DNA from: Iris pallida
Taxonomy: Eukaryota; Streptophyta; Magnoliopsida; Asparagales; Iridaceae
Direction: 5' to 3'
Length of the DNA: 64,000 nucleotides
Assembly (NCBI GenBank): GCA_029216955.1
Contig: JANAVB010012138.1
Location: forward strand, 1 to 64,000
How positions within the stretch are numbered: the first letter of the stretch is position 1; each line of letters starts with the position of its first letter. A program made the position numbers and the translations under genes. Under the pieces are notes generated by a model. The model saw only the letters and a list, made by a program, of their open reading frames with translations, had not been told where the DNA came from and ran no database searches. This document shows positions 44,661 through 55,239 of this stretch, piece by piece.

Positions 44661-47600
44661 AATATAGTTTACTTTTAGTATAGAACAACAGATCTGTCCC
44701 AAAAATTTATAACAGTTGTTCCAATTCTCATAGAATTATTGATTCCCTGCTGTGCATACAAAATATACACTCAAAATACATATATAACAAAAACCATATA
44801 TAACTATTTAAGCAAAAATGCATATTGTATTCTCTGAAAGGCATTAACAAAAAAAAGTTTTCATAAAATATCATTACAGGCCATATCACATTGTTTACAA
44901 AATGAACACAAAGCATCTTACATCATTTAGATGTCCTCCCATGATTCACAAAATGAACTCAAAATTAGAGAAATCATTAATTGTTCTCTCCATGATTTAC
45001 ACAAAAAAGTCTAAAACTTTTCACATCATTAAGAATTATCAACCAAAACGAACCCAAAATAATTTTCCCTTAAGTGGCATCTCCCACCTTTTGTAAAATT
45101 AGGCAAAACTCACTTGAAGGACCTGCAAAAGAAAAGTAAGAAAACTAGTTATAATTCAAAGTGATGTTATAATTTTCGCTCAAAAAGTTATAATTCAAAG
45201 TGATGTTATAACAGAAAAAAAAAATCAAGTAAGAGAAGAAAAAAATGTAACAGAAAAAAAAACTCAAATTTCCAATATAGTTTCATGATGAATTATACAG
45301 TAGAACGGCTAAAAAGAGACGAGACCCATAATTGAGACATCTATCAAATTTTTGCTACAGTAGGAAAATGTTCCTAACAAAAGTTTTATTTTATTTTTTG
45401 CACCAATCAGTAGAACGGCTAAAAATTGTTCTAGTTTTTGAAGAACATAAATGACATTCAAAATGAATTCAAAAACATATTCAAAGTATCTACAGAATAA
45501 TGGGGTTATGAGACATCTAGAGAATTTTGACTATAAAAAGAGACGAGACCCATAATTGAAAAAATGTCCTTATCAAGAAAAAAAAACAATTGTCTATTGT
45601 AGGATTGCTCAAGTATGCATATGCTCTCACATAAATCCAACTTGATCTTCTTATAAACACTAGGGAAAATAGCTACATCCTCTTCTTAGTCGACCATTGA
45701 CTGCAACATTTAGCTATTGGAAGGACGTATCTATGGAATCAAAGAATCAAGGTCTATACTTGCATATACACATTTTTAGTACTTTATAATGTATATGTGC
45801 ACCAGATAAAAATAAAGAATACCCGTACTTAAGTATCAGTCAAATTCATGACAATTGTAGCTAGTTGCTTCAGCTCTGCACTAATCTCATTAAAATTTGG
45901 ATTAATTCATTTCGAGTTTTGAACCAACTAGTGTTTCAGACCATGTAGGACTGGAGAGATAAAATACAGAAACACCATGCAAATTACCTGGATGAGAAGA
46001 CTCGGTTGCCTTCACCAGAGGAACTTTCTTCTACAAAGAGAGTGCAAATTCAGTTACATATAAAGTATGACTCGACTCAAAGAAAATATAAAAAAATTGT
46101 TAACAGAAAAAATAAAATAATAATGTAATAAATTGGATTTCTCTCCAGTTCATCATGTAGGAATGGTACCTATATGTTATTTAACTTTTTTTAGAAGTTC
46201 AATCAGTGCCATTATTGAAACAATAAAATGTTTTACTAAAATCAGAATCTAATGCTTTACTAAAATCACACAAAATATTACGAATTCAACTAAAACCATC
46301 ATAAAATGCTCTAAAATCACAAAATCTAAAGAAAATTAAACAGATCTAGAATGCTTACTTCCATCGAGAGCACTGAATTGGAGAGAACGAGGGGTCAGGC
46401 TCTGCTTGTGAACAAGGTATAATGTCGTCGGTGGTAGAGGAAGTCTTGAGCTCCACCACCTGTGGTGGAGGAAATGGTGGAGAAAGTCCCTAGCGGCTCT
46501 CCAATTTATTCATGCCTGGGCCTGGCCTACTAAACATAACAGTCTGTCGCTAGGGAGATGGAGATCAGTAGCTTAATAGCGACCGATTATGTTCGATCAC
46601 TGGATTCAGTCGGTATTTTGGCAAATTTTTGTAGTGCTGTTTGTTCACATAGTGGGTTAGCAATGCAAGAAAATTCTTAAAGCAAATATGTGAACTTGGA
46701 CATAGTTGGTAATCTGAAATCACCAAAATCCACATAAAATGGTAGGCTGTGGGTGGTATGAATAAGGGAAGCATGAGAAAGCTTTTTATAAATGTCGCCT
46801 ACATAGATGTCTCTGGATTGGTAAAAGGAAACATTTCATATTTACTACAATAACAGAGTAGATAAGCTCATAGGACAGAAATCACAAAATGAAACATTAG
46901 TTATGCTATCTAACAAATAATGAGTTTGTTCTCTATTCTGACTACGATGCCTAAGATATCAAAATTTATCAATGTGTTCAACATAAGCTGCAGACCTCAA
47001 GTACCGAAATGGGCCTAGAATATACCTAAAGAAACATATGAATTCTGATTGTGGATACCTAATGATATCAGGAAAGATAACAACATTGCCCCTCAAGCAA
47101 ATAAAAAGACAATACGAATATACAAGAAAGCATCATATCTAAAAGTCAACAATATAAAACCTACAACTTGCTCAACAAAGATTCAATACCAAAAGCACAG
47201 CTGACTGAAACTCGGAAAGCATCAGGATGTCAATTCGGACCATTACACATCGCGACATGACACTTTGTCCAATCGAACCAATGAGGTTAAAATGCATATC
47301 TACTAGCTGACTGGCTATGAAGCATACACTATGACCCAAATAGGGTAGGCTTCTCTTGGAGTGGGCTTCATATACCTGTTATGTAGAAAATTCAACCATT
47401 ATGCTACAAACAATAGTGGGTTTTGAAGTCCGATGTTTCAGACATTGCTCTAAACATTCATTAAAGTGCCTGTCCATAGTGATTCTAGAAGCACAAAAAC
47501 AAGAAATTTAAGTTATTGGGTCTGACTTTGTTTTACCTTGATGCAACAAAAGTTACTGGGAAATCTGAAATGGTTTCCTAAGCAACAATGCAAAGGGTTT

Positions 47601-49860
47601 TGTTCTAACTTGGCTTTGGTACACATCTCTTCTGAGTATTGTGTGTGGAATAAATAGTGAAGTTTTTTATTTTACTTTTGGTTCTAACTTTGGTACTAAT
47701 ACATGAGTGCATCTATTTTTTCAGGTAATTCTATAAAAAATTATCGAAGAAATGCTAAGAGAACCATGGAGCACTCAACAGACAAACATTGCTCCCTCAG
47801 GCTGGCTCAGTTCATAGGATCATAGAACCTGCAGAACTTCATTGTCAAGGGGCAGTAGTTCTCTGAACTAGTAGAGAAATCAGCCTAGCCCTATTCAAGT
47901 TGCCACTAATGGAGAAGGGAGACATTAGCCTACTATGGTTTAAACCATTCTTCCTGCATCAAAGCATGCATTTAATCAATGAGTGAAAATGTGCATTGCA
48001 TCTATTCTCCCTCCACTATTCTGTCACAGATTATGTTACTTTTACCCTCGGATAACCTTATGTCCCTCTGCATCCTTTACAGAGGTGAGCTTTCTGTTGC
48101 TAACGATTATTTTTAACATTAGTATATCACTCTATTTCGTGCAGATACGCAATGAAATCTACAAAAATTAGTCTTCTTAGGTGTGTGTGTTAGCCACACA
48201 TATGAACTGAATCCTCAGTGCTTAGGATGTTTTACAACCCCCCCACCCACCCACCACACCTCTCAGTAACTTAGCAGGGGTTACAAAATCATATTCCCAA
48301 CTACTTGAAACAACACTTAGAGCATCATTAGTAGTTGGGACTCTACAATATAATTTGGGACCCAAAATTTAAAAAAAAATATAAATGTAGAATTGATTGG
48401 ATTTGTATGAGAATAATATGCACTCCGGTCCCAAAGATTGTGTGGTCAAAAAATTGATGTGGAAAAAAATGTAATATCCAGAATCTAGAAACTTGGTATG
48501 GCATTAATTTTTTAGGCTGTTGCATGCTTGTTTTGGTTTTTTGATGCTATGGATGCCAAATCTTATATTTTCCTCCTGAAATATATAGTGCGCTTATCAC
48601 CTCTGAAGACCTTCCTAACAATCATGAAAATCATGAGACATTAAAATACGTGTCATCAATACACTATAATAGATGCCAATAGCACTGTTTTTTTAAATAA
48701 TCATGTTTAAACAGTTGAGACTTGAAAATGGTCATGACAATGTTGAAGTTCTTCCAATTTTTTAGGTAAATTTATAAATAAATTGGCAAATGCAAGAGAA
48801 ACTATATTGTCTCTCTTTAACTTTTATTCCTAACAGTACAATTGGGAAACAATTTATTACTTTCATATATGGCAAGAAGCAAAGCTAATTTTAATTCAGA
48901 AAATTTTTGTACGAACTTTCATAAAATATGGATGGTATTATAGAAGTCTTGGCTATAAATTGCCTCTCGTCTTTGGTTGGTATAAGTATATGACTGTAAC
49001 CCCTCCCATTTATACTAGTTTATATGGAGGAAGACAACTCTTATTCAAAAAGTAGGGATAAAAACCTCTTTTGAGCCCTTCGTACTCTAAATAGAATAAC
49101 CTAGTCTTGACTTTTCCCTTTTATTTTTCTGAAGAGATAATATACAAATGCAAAAAGGATGATTACAACAACTAATTTGCTTAGCATATGATAAAAAAAT
49201 ACATACGCAGTTTTGACACGATAAAACTGCTTATATATTCTGAAACCACAACAATTTGATACTATCATACCAGAGTTTAGATTGCCATGCAAAAAACTTG
49301 AATTTTTTAGTTGGAGTTTGCTATGGATGTCAAATCTTAAGTTTTCTTGTGGAGTATGCAAGTTGCCGGCAACATCTAATATTTTGGCAACAGTAACAAT
49401 GCCAAAGCTTAAAATGTTCTGAAGCCTACATCAAGATCTTCCTACTTGACAAACAATAGACACTTTAGTTACCTGCCATAACCTGTACAAGCTCTATTAA
49501 AATAATTTGATTATGTTTTGGTTACTTGGATTAATAGCTTATAATTTCTTTTAGCTTGGGTTTTCGTAAAATCTGTAGATCAATAACATGATGATCTTGT
49601 GTAGAAAACCTATTCAACGACTGTTTATTGTTCCAGATTGCCAGTCCTCATTTCAGTTTCTTTGAAGCTTAATTGGGAGAAGATGCCATTACTTGAAGCT
49701 TAGGTAATATATTTAAGTAGTACTTTTTTTGAACTGATCATGTTCAAAATATTGAAACCTTAGGTAACATAACCTTTATGTCAAGTGCTTAAATATTTTT
49801 TGTTCATATTATCTATCCGAGTCAAACTGCATCATCGACTATTACTGTTCCATGCATTTT
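44661..49860. other. CACTA-2 interior, mostly unrecognised
   Basis: AT-rich sequence without convincing ORFs. Notable items: a duplicated phrase TAGAACGGCTAAAAA (45302, 45412) and AAAAGAGACGAGACCCATAATTGA (split occurrences near 45312 and 45537), a GGTGGTGGAG-rich patch at 46430-46490, an isolated CACTA-like terminus at 46636, and a C-rich run at 48239-48260. I see no protein I can name. Confidence 0.5.
46560..46636. repeat. Orphan CACTA-type terminus
   Basis: GTCGGTATTTTGGCAAATTT followed by TTGTAGTG ends at 46636, with inverted GACCGA/TCGGT motifs just inside. No matching left end (CACTACAAAAATTTGCC) is visible in the window. Confidence 0.55.
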
Positions 49861-49866
49861 TTGTAG

Positions 49867-50095
49867 GAAAGGTTGGCATAAAGAAGGGTCCTTGGACACC
49901 AGAAGAAGACATCATCCTGGCCTCCTACATTCAAAAATACGATCCAACCAACTGGAGATCAGTTCCAACCAACACTGGTAATCCTCCATCTCATCCATGA
50001 CTTCTTAATTAACATTTCCTGATTGCATGCACGAACAGTAAGGCTCACATGCATCCTGGAGGAGGATGCAGATTCCGGTCACAGAAATAGCATCT

Positions 50096-50158
<63 letters not shown>

Positions 50159-50494
50159 CTGAAATTCTGTATTTGACTCAATCCAGGATTGACGAGGTGC
50201 AGCAAGAGCTGCAGGTTGAGATGGACCAAATATCTAGGCCAGGGATCAATAGAGGAACTTCACCCAGCAAGAAGAAGGGATGCTCATCCATCGCAAGTCT
50301 CTAGTTGGTAACATGTGCATTATTGTTACCCATGCAAAGACACAAATTAGTCTTTTATGCTATAATCTTTTCCTTTGTGTATATATAGGTGGGCTGCCAT
50401 AGCATCCTTACTTGAAGAACAGAATGACGTAAAGGACTACTGGAACACCCACCTCAAGAAGAAGAAGATGCAACTAGATTTGACTTTTATCTAG
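49867..50494 (+). pseudogene. Captured R2R3-MYB DNA-binding domain fragment (three exons)
   Basis: Exon 1 (49867-49977): [20 protein letters not shown] and NWRSVPTNT, the R2 repeat, ending in phase 1 at GT. Exon 2 (50187-50314): TRCSKSCRLRWTKYL with a one-base deletion near 50236 before RPGINRG, and a second frameshift near 50280 before MLIH. Exon 3 (50389-50494): WAAIAS and [14 protein letters not shown], then TAG. Intron positions match those of plant R2R3-MYB genes of the MYB30/60/96 kind. Intron 1 holds a (TA)n tract (50098-50155). The gene normally binds DNA as a nuclear transcription factor; this copy has two frameshifts and no activation region. It lies just inside a CACTA subterminal array. 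Confidence 0.88.
50098..50155. repeat. (TA)n microsatellite in the MYB fragment intron
   Basis: About 29 TA units between the first and second MYB exons. Confidence 0.95.
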
Positions 50495-50754
50495 TTTTGT
50501 AATTGAATTATTGGACTGAATACATGGAATATCTTCTTAGTCTTGTTATGTCCCTCTTTTGTAACTGGTTAGAAATGAAACTTGCTTATTATTGTAATAT
50601 TGTTTTAAGTAACAACATTATGTAAGATCTAGTTGAATGGAACAATGTTAGATCTTAATTTTGTTTGTATTTTTTTATATAATCCAAATTTTGTTATGTT
50701 TATGTGCATAAAGCAAATGAATTTGATTCTTATGCTCAATAGAGCCACATTTTT

Positions 50755-51082
50755 TTAATACTTTTTTATCCATTCCTAACGGTTTTAACCGTTAGGAAAA
50801 TTTTCCTTTCCTAATAGTAAAAAAAAAATTCTAACAGTAAAAAATTGTTAGGAAATTTATTTTTCTAACGGTTTTTTACTATTAGAAAATTTCTTTTCCT
50901 AACGGTTTTTAATGTTAGGAAATTTCTTTTCCTAACGGTTTTTTACGTTAGTAAATTAATATTTCTAACGGTTGTTTACCGTTAGCAAAATTTCCCACAC
51001 CGTAGATCCAACGGTAAAAAACTGTTGGTAATAATTTTCCTAACGCTTATAGTAGTTCGGAAATGAGTGTTTTGGTGTAGTG
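50755..51082. repeat. Subterminal array and terminus of a CACTA element
   Basis: CCTAACGGTTTT and its inverse recur about ten times, followed by TTTTGGTGTAGTG ending at 51082. It belongs to a different subfamily from CACTA-1 (GGAAC repeats). A left end with CCGTTAGG repeats is not visible. Confidence 0.75.
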
Positions 51083-52069
51083 TAAGGAAACCTTTCCTTT
51101 CTTTTTGTTGTCATCTTGACAATTGTTCCTTATGCAAGAGTCCATGATAACCGAGTAAATATGAAGTTGCAGTTACACTAAAAGAACCGAGTAAATATAA
51201 AGAATTATTAGCATACTACAAATTATAGAGAAATGATATATACATGATCATTCAGTTATGTACATAACTCCTAAGATGGTCACGATCGACCAAAAGAATA
51301 CCAAACTAACATACTAATGGTCCAAATTCCAGCTTGAACACTAAAATAGGCACTCAATGAGCCAAAAAGTTCTACAAATTAGAAATCCAAATAAAACAAT
51401 ATACCCAATTAGAGAGGACATGTATCCATCTAGGTGTCTACGGCTTTGACAAGTGACTTTGAATAGGAAAAAGAGAAGTTCAACTAAGGTCAAGGTGAAA
51501 GATAACAAAACAACCAACCAATTCTTATATAACAGAGTAATATCCTAGTGCCTTATGGTCATTGGATGCATATCTGGACCAAACAAGCATAGATGAACAT
51601 GAGAAGAGAGGTTAAACAACTGTCCCTTGTGGAATTTAGACATCTATAAAGTATCAACTTCTTATTCTTTTATTCTCTTCTTAAACAAATCCATACGAAG
51701 TAGTTACATACAAAGTCGAAAGAGAACTCTAGTTGAAGGGTGGATAAAAGTAACAACACATATTTCATCATGCAGAAATAAATCAACAGTTAAGAGATTC
51801 AGTGAGCATCATCAGTAAAATGAACTAGATAAAAGAAAGAAAGAAAATATTTTTTTAAACAACGAGTACATGTGTGTAGAGTTTGAATGTGCACAACCAA
51901 GGCCCATAATCTTGAAAACCACCTTACAATTTAAACAGTTGTTATATGACATGATTCTATAAGAGGTTCATAGACCTAAATGTAATCATAAATGTAAATT
52001 TTGATGAAAAAAACTTAGAACAAAGGCTTAGGGGGGGAGGGGATCTAAATAATGTGGTAAGTTACATAC
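51083..52069. other. Unrecognised CACTA interior
   Basis: AT-rich, no recognised coding sequence. On the minus strand this would be intronic or downstream sequence of the captured NDUFS4 fragment; the next expected NDUFS4 exon is not seen. Confidence 0.4.
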
Positions 52070-52156
52070 TTCTGAGTAGAAAAAATTGATTTTCCACTTT
52101 CCAGCTTTCCCAGAGCCTTGCTGAGTTGCAGTCCGAGCTGGCGAATAGATAAGAAC
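52070..52156 (-). pseudogene. Captured exon of mitochondrial complex I NDUFS4 (18-kDa subunit)
   Basis: On the minus strand an 87-base exon bounded by CTGTAG acceptor and GTATGT donor, phase 0 at both sides, encodes 29 residues starting [17 protein letters not shown] and continuing AGKWKINF. This is the start of the conserved ETC_C1_NDUFS4 domain of plant NADH dehydrogenase iron-sulfur protein 4. Intact NDUFS4 continues with WENPLMGW..., not found nearby. The exon itself is open and correctly bordered, so capture may be fairly recent. It sits in a CACTA-1-family segment ending at 53116. Confidence 0.8.
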
Positions 52157-52530
52157 CTACAGGAAGAGAAAGATCCATCACAAAGATGGTAGAGATGAGC
52201 ATAATAAAAAAGAAAAACTATAGTTAACAAAAAAGGTATCAATTACTTGAAAATGCATCTTCAAACATACTGTACCAAGTACCAACCAAGGAAGCACGCA
52301 AACTCCAAAACATCATTCTCGTATCCGTGTTGCATAGTGTCCGACACACACAATACAAATACATATCTAACATCTTCAGAATGGATGAGATGGATAAGAC
52401 ATATTACCACTTTCAGAATGTTCTAAGTCATTTGCTAAATGCTGCATTCGCTGACTCACGACACACATAACCAGAGGAAAAGGGGTTAGGGTTTTCAATT
52501 TTGTTATGAATTGGCAGGCAAGAAACATAC

Positions 52531-52656
52531 CTCCTCCTTCCTTCTAGAAGGAAAGCAAAGCGCACGCATGTCAGCAAAAGGATTTTCATTCCCGTCGGTC
52601 CGGATCTCGACCGTCAGATCGAGTCGCCGCACACGAATCTCGGTGCACCACGCCAT
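52531..52656 (-). pseudogene. Captured first exon of an unidentified gene
   Basis: On the minus strand ATG at 52656 opens 42 codons (MAWCTEIRVRRLDLTVEI ... CFPSRRKEE) ending in phase 0 at a GTATGT donor (52530). The region upstream (52660-52780) is GC-rich like a 5' UTR. I do not recognise the peptide. Being phase 0 it could splice to the NDUFS4 exon at 52156, either as the divergent presequence of the same gene or as a chimera. Confidence 0.5.
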
Positions 52657-52919
52657 CGCCGGGAGAGGGAGGGGTTGTAAGGGATGCCGGGGGTGGAGGA
52701 GAGCCGTCAGTGGCGGAGATCAAGGCGTCCGCTCTAGAGGGCGGTAGCGGGTCAGAGTTTATGGAGAGAAGAGGACGGCAAAATCCCGCTAGAGAAGGAG
52801 GGTTTTCCATGTGGTTTTTTAAATTCCCGCCAGAGAAGGAGATTTGGGAATGGGGTATGCATGCCAGATAGGAAAAAAATGGACTGGACACTTTGTTAAG
52901 GCCATGTAAACTAAATTTT

Positions 52920-53116
52920 TATCATTTAAAATGGTTTTGGAACAGTTTGTATGTGTTCCAGACTAAATATTTTTTACTAAAAATAAAAAATTAATATTTG
53001 GAACACTTTTTTTTATTTTGGCACAGTTTTTGTCCGTTCCAAAACTTAGGCACACAAAATAGGTGTTCCAGATTGAAATACGCCTAGTGTTCCTAATTAG
53101 CTATTTTGGTGTAGTG
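52920..53116 (-). repeat. CACTA-1-family terminus inside CACTA-2
   Basis: Read on the minus strand from 53116: CACTACACCAAAATAGC followed by GGAACAC, TTTCAATCTGGAACACC and GTGCC in the same order as the left end of CACTA-1 (703-800). The opposite end (CACTACACCAAAACGGG) is not visible. Confidence 0.8.
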
Positions 53117-53479
53117 AAAGTGGTAGTGAATAGAGAGAGAGAGAGTGGAGGCAGGTTAAAAAATATATGTGGATGAATGGTGTGGATTCATTCTAGAGAT
53201 CCAACAGTTAGGAGTAAGGAAAAAAAGATTTCAAAAAAATTTGGTTTGGGCCGCCAAATAATTGCCATTTTCGCTGAAATTATTTGAGACGGTCTCAAAA
53301 TTTATTTGGAACAAAAATTATTAATAGTCCCATAAGAGATCCATTTTTCAATCTGTCACCAATAAATTTGTTTTTTGTTACAAAAAAATATAGCATTCCC
53401 AAATAATAATTTTTGAGGACGTTTCAAACTAGAGTTCTTAAAAGTGTTGTCCCAAAAGCCAACTTTTTTTGTAGTGCAT

Positions 53480-54607
53480 CTAGCGCGGCCAACCAGTTTC
53501 TCGCCTCAAGTAAATACTAAGGTAAGTGGCTGACCCTTCTTCCCTCGATCCTCTTCTCTAATACTTTATCAATGCTAGACATGTGTTAGGCTAGATGAAA
53601 TGTTACGCTACGAATGATATTCCAATAAACGGTGACACGATGTCTCACGCACACGAACTACAGAACTGCTTGCCATATAACTTCATGGACAACTTGTCGA
53701 CAAGGGCGATTATTTCTTCGGAGGGTATCCCGAGGCCACGGGACCATTCCGGCCTAGGAGAAAACATGGATAGCTATGCCAGATGCATGCCACGGTAGGC
53801 AGTGGCTTTCAATGGGGCTTGCTACATGTGCTGAAGGACCTCTGTCTACCAAGCTATATGTCCAGTATGGCTTGTCATGCCAGTGACCTTCACAAATGCA
53901 CTCTATTGTATTCCCTTATTAACAACATGACAGGAAAGAACATGGTAAGTTTACGTTGCAACGACACACTCTGCGAGGGTAAGACATATCGTCGTTATAC
54001 TGTTGTGCCTTCAAATATAGGTTTGAATTGGCTAGGATGGCTAGAAACTTCAAAAACATTTGCATGCACGTTCACTTAACTTCTTCAACAAATAAGAGCA
54101 CGGGATTTAAATTGCCACGCACCAGCACAAAGTGTAAAGTGCCGACCCTCGCTCTCAACGGGTACCCGGAACCAGTATTGCGTGCCAAGGGACTGAAGGC
54201 GACGCTCATTTCTTTTGAAGCCTTGCTAGCGTGAAGGCTAATTCTGCAACATTTTGAAGACTCCAATTCAACTGCATCATGTAGTACAAACTCTCACCGA
54301 TCCCAGGTCTTAGAGAGTCATTTTGATGTTTTGTAAAAAGGGATATAAATGTATGGAATGACTATCTCATCGATATCGGTTGTAAGCCCGAGAGGCATCT
54401 TTTGTAATCGAGTCTCTAATCTAACTTATTATCAATGAAAATACAAGTTTTCTTCTCTATATAAATGTGTTCAATTTCTTTGCGTACTCTCGTAGATGTT
54501 GTTGTTTCGAATAACCTTATGAAATGCCTTATGCGAGCGCAACTTAGGCTTGCACGGCATCACGCTCCGGGGGACGACCATCGATTCTACCGAATCGGGG
54601 CTTGACA
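53480..54607 (+). repeat. G4 3' LTR, right part
   Basis: It resumes at CTAGCGCGGCC and matches 17198-18448 of the shared LTR, except that it lacks the 117-bp insertion. It ends GGGGCTTGACA at 54607, followed directly by G2 integrase sequence. Confidence 0.92.
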
Positions 54608-55001
54608 CCATACCCGTGGTGTCATCAGGTTTGGCGTACGGGAAAAGCTTAGTCCTAGATTTATTGGATCGTTTGATATTCTCGAGCGAGTAGGAGATGT
54701 ATCATATCGTCTTGCTCTTCCGTCGTCGCTACGTGAGGTACATGACGTATTTTACATATCTCAGTTGCGTCGGTATGTTCCGGATTCGAGCCATATCCTA
54801 GATCATTTCGAGCTGGTCTTTGGTACCGTCCTATCATATGAGGAGAGGCCCGTATCCATTTTGGACTAGAGGGAGATGATTCTCAAGAACCGGACTATCC
54901 GATTTGTTCGTGTTTCTTGGGATCATCACTCACCGGGCGAGTCGACTTGGGAGCGCGAGGATGATATCCGCACTCGTTACCCGTATCTATTTGACTCATG
55001 A
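54608..55001 (+). pseudogene. G2 integrase tail and chromodomain
   Basis: RGVIRFGVREKLSPRFIG, then RLALPSSLREVHDVFYISQL and the chromodomain NRTIRFVRVSWDHHSPGE, WEREDD, ending YPYLFDS and TGA at 54999-55001. One TAG (about 54867) replaces the residue after SILD. The frame is otherwise open over 130 codons. Chromodomains direct Tekay-type integration toward heterochromatin. It is separated by over 40 kb from the rest of G2 pol. Confidence 0.9.
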
Positions 55002-55239
55002 GGTATAATTATTCGTATATCTATGTTCTACCTTTTGAGTGTGATTGTAGGAATACATGATGTTGTTGTCTTCGTATGTTTAAATTGCTTTTATATTTTT
55101 TGTACATTACTCTAGTTGGATTTTATGCTTTATGAGTTTCCTATCTTGATCCTGATAGCATGTTTTCTAGGATTTCTCGCTTGCTTTTGATTACCTTCAG
55201 GAAATTCCGAGGACGGAATTTTTCTAAGGAGGGGAGAGT
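55002..55239 (+). promoter_or_regulatory. G2 3' untranslated region and polypurine tract
   Basis: A short AT-rich stretch ending CCGAGGACGGAATTTTTC, then TAAGGAGGGGAGAGT (55225-55239) immediately before the LTR. Confidence 0.88.

Larger units (their letters stand above)
44360..53476. mobile_element. CACTA-2: CACTA-type transposon with nested termini and captured gene fragments
   Basis: The left end CACTACAAAAAAAGTGG and the inverted right end share about 29 of 31 bases (CACTACAAAAAAAGTxGxCTTTTGGGACAAC). Flanking triplets are CGT (44357-44359) and CAT (53477-53479); the uninterrupted site in the sister LTR (near 17197) reads CGT, so the right copy has a CpG-type change. Subterminal GGGACGG/CCGTCC repeats occur on the left. 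No transposase ORF is visible. The 9.1 kb holds three more termini ending TGTAGTG (46636, 51082, 53116) that have no visible left partner. Confidence 0.87.

Noticed and set aside
48661..48690. CACTATAATAGATGCC as a CACTA left end pairing with 51082
   Set aside because: Matches only the first five bases; subterminal repeats of the 51082 family are absent beside it.
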